Assembly (NCBI RefSeq): GCF_009811415.1
Contig: NZ_BLIG01000044.1
Coordinates: forward strand, 1 to 64,000
DNA: 64,000 bases
Source of the DNA: Alteromonas sp. KUL106
GTDB lineage: Bacteria > Pseudomonadota > Gammaproteobacteria > Enterobacterales > Alteromonadaceae
Direction of reading: 5' to 3'
Part shown: positions 63,336-64,000 of the stretch, piece by piece
Numbering within the stretch: position 1 is the first letter of the stretch
Layout: each line of letters starts with the position of its first letter
The notes under the pieces: model-generated
What the model was told of the DNA's origin: nothing
Databases searched by the model: none
What the model saw: only the letters and a program-made list of their open reading frames with translations
Program-made: the position numbers and the translations under genes

Positions 63336-64000
63336 GTGTTTGAAAAAGTTATACTAAAAAGCTCAGATAGCGGCGCTGCTATAACAGCAGGAGAGTTAGC
63401 TGAAGCTCTTCTCTACTATCAAAATGTACATCTTGTTTTAGATTATGGCAGCGTCATGGGGCTTATAAGGCAGATTGGTATGCCTAATCTACTGACTACC
63501 CTCAATAGGCCTAATGTATCTGCTATATATACAGAGCAAATGCTTACGGTACTCCCCCAAACTATTAATAATAGGCAGTATTTCTCTTTCGAAGCAATTA
63601 GGATTTGTGGCAGTGAATTAGTTGGACAACTACATTCAGCTAAGCGACGGTTTACATTTATGTTGGAAGATAAGTGTAATATCCCTAGAAAACGGGCGAT
63701 GTTGTACCAAGAACGATTTAGGAAGCTTGCACCATTTAAACGGATAACAGACGATAGCTTTATTGAAGGAGGGCTCATTAGAGCCGCGCATGAAGAACTG
63801 GCGGATAAAAATCTAGTTAAGGATGCTATTAAAGTTAGCCTTAAGCACTCAGTCGGCTTGCAACATATACCAGAGCATTTTGAGTATAGAGTATTTCTCG
63901 AAGAGAATAGGTTTACAGTTGACACAGACTTAGATTTTTCAGCCCTATCTAAAGTCTACAGCTCAAGGTGGGGGGGCAGCCTGTCAGTAGTAAACCCTCT
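63336..64000 (+). CDS. Unknown island gene, truncated by window edge
   Basis: The frame stays open for 221 codons to the window end without a stop. From GTG 63336 it starts VFEKVILKSSDSGAAITAGE and continues with RRFTFMLEDKCNIPRKRAML and KHSVGLQHIPEHFEYRVFLE, with normal protein composition. The start is uncertain: GTG 63336 has a weak SD; the frame is open from 63288. No domain recognised. It follows the unknown 62279 gene by 76 nt, so they may be a pair. Confidence 0.7.
   Translation, partial: MFEKVILKSSDSGAAITAGELAEALLYYQNVHLVLDYGSVMGLIRQIGMPNLLTTLNRPNVSAIYTEQMLTVLPQTINNRQYFSFEAIRICGSELVGQLHSAKRRFTFMLEDKCNIPRKRAMLYQERFRKLAPFKRITDDSFIEGGLIRAAHEELADKNLVKDAIKVSLKHSVGLQHIPEHFEYRVFLEENRFTVDTDLDFSALSKVYSSRWGGSLSVVNP

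Noticed and set aside
63443..63925. 160-codon minus-strand frame at the right end
   Set aside because: It is antisense to the open plus-strand frame 63336-64000, which has the more protein-like composition; the minus translation is rich in Ser, Leu and Ile.
1..64000. tRNA genes, rRNA genes and CRISPR arrays
   Set aside because: No intact cloverleaf, rRNA-like stretch or regularly spaced repeat-spacer series was seen; the only tRNA-like piece is the decayed 3' end near 56.2 kb.

Overview
The window reads as chromosomal DNA of a marine gammaproteobacterium close to Alteromonas. This is inferred from the nusA-infB-rbfA-truB-rpsO order, two siderophore-type TonB-dependent receptors, a Coq7-type ubiquinone hydroxylase, an ExeM-type nuclease with a GlyGly-CTERM tail and a YgiQ protein very like the enterobacterial one. 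No tRNA, rRNA or CRISPR array was found.

Layout. 1-4.7 kb: a terminator, an unexplained three-way-junction element (62-159), then an MHYT/PAS hybrid histidine kinase followed 15 nt later by a REC-HD-GYP regulator. 4.7-11.5 kb: a strong candidate small RNA gene with its own promoter and terminator, then the transcription/translation cluster rimP-nusA-infB-rbfA-truB-rpsO with an attenuator before rimP and an rpsO leader. 11.5-24 kb: rluF, a coiled-coil membrane protein, a GNAT-nitrilase fusion, a 2OG-Fe(II) oxygenase, a TPR protein with a degenerate receiver domain, exeM and ahpC-ahpF.

24-36 kb: a Fur-box-preceded siderophore uptake operon (receiver TBDR, small membrane protein, PepSY protein), a small zinc ribbon, coq7, a beta-propeller lactonase-like protein, an S41 peptidase lipoprotein, ygiQ and an EVE-domain protein. 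36-48 kb: a co-directional block of a second TBDR, a TVP38-flavoreductase fusion, a DUF547 protein, a YnjBCD-type ABC importer, a YnjF-like CDP-alcohol transferase and a sterol-desaturase-like hydroxylase. It looks like an outer-to-inner-membrane uptake and processing pathway of unknown substrate. 48-56 kb: a GAF-GGDEF cyclase, a SatD/DUF3307 pair behind two identical operators, and an ABC-2 exporter (ATPase plus two DUF3526-type permeases) that ends against the last 22 codons of a deleted TonB receptor.

56.2 kb to the right edge is a mobile island. It begins beside a decayed tmRNA-3'-end-like sequence with a terminator, and carries unknown genes, an FRG-domain protein with a fresh 48-bp in-frame duplication, an AlpA/HTH-zinc/tyrosine-integrase trio behind paired operators, a serine resolvase with a recognisable res site, and two unknown genes, the last cut by the window edge. 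The regions most likely to hold something undescribed are the small RNA at 4.7 kb, the SatD/DUF3307 operator pair, the 36-47 kb uptake block and the island.
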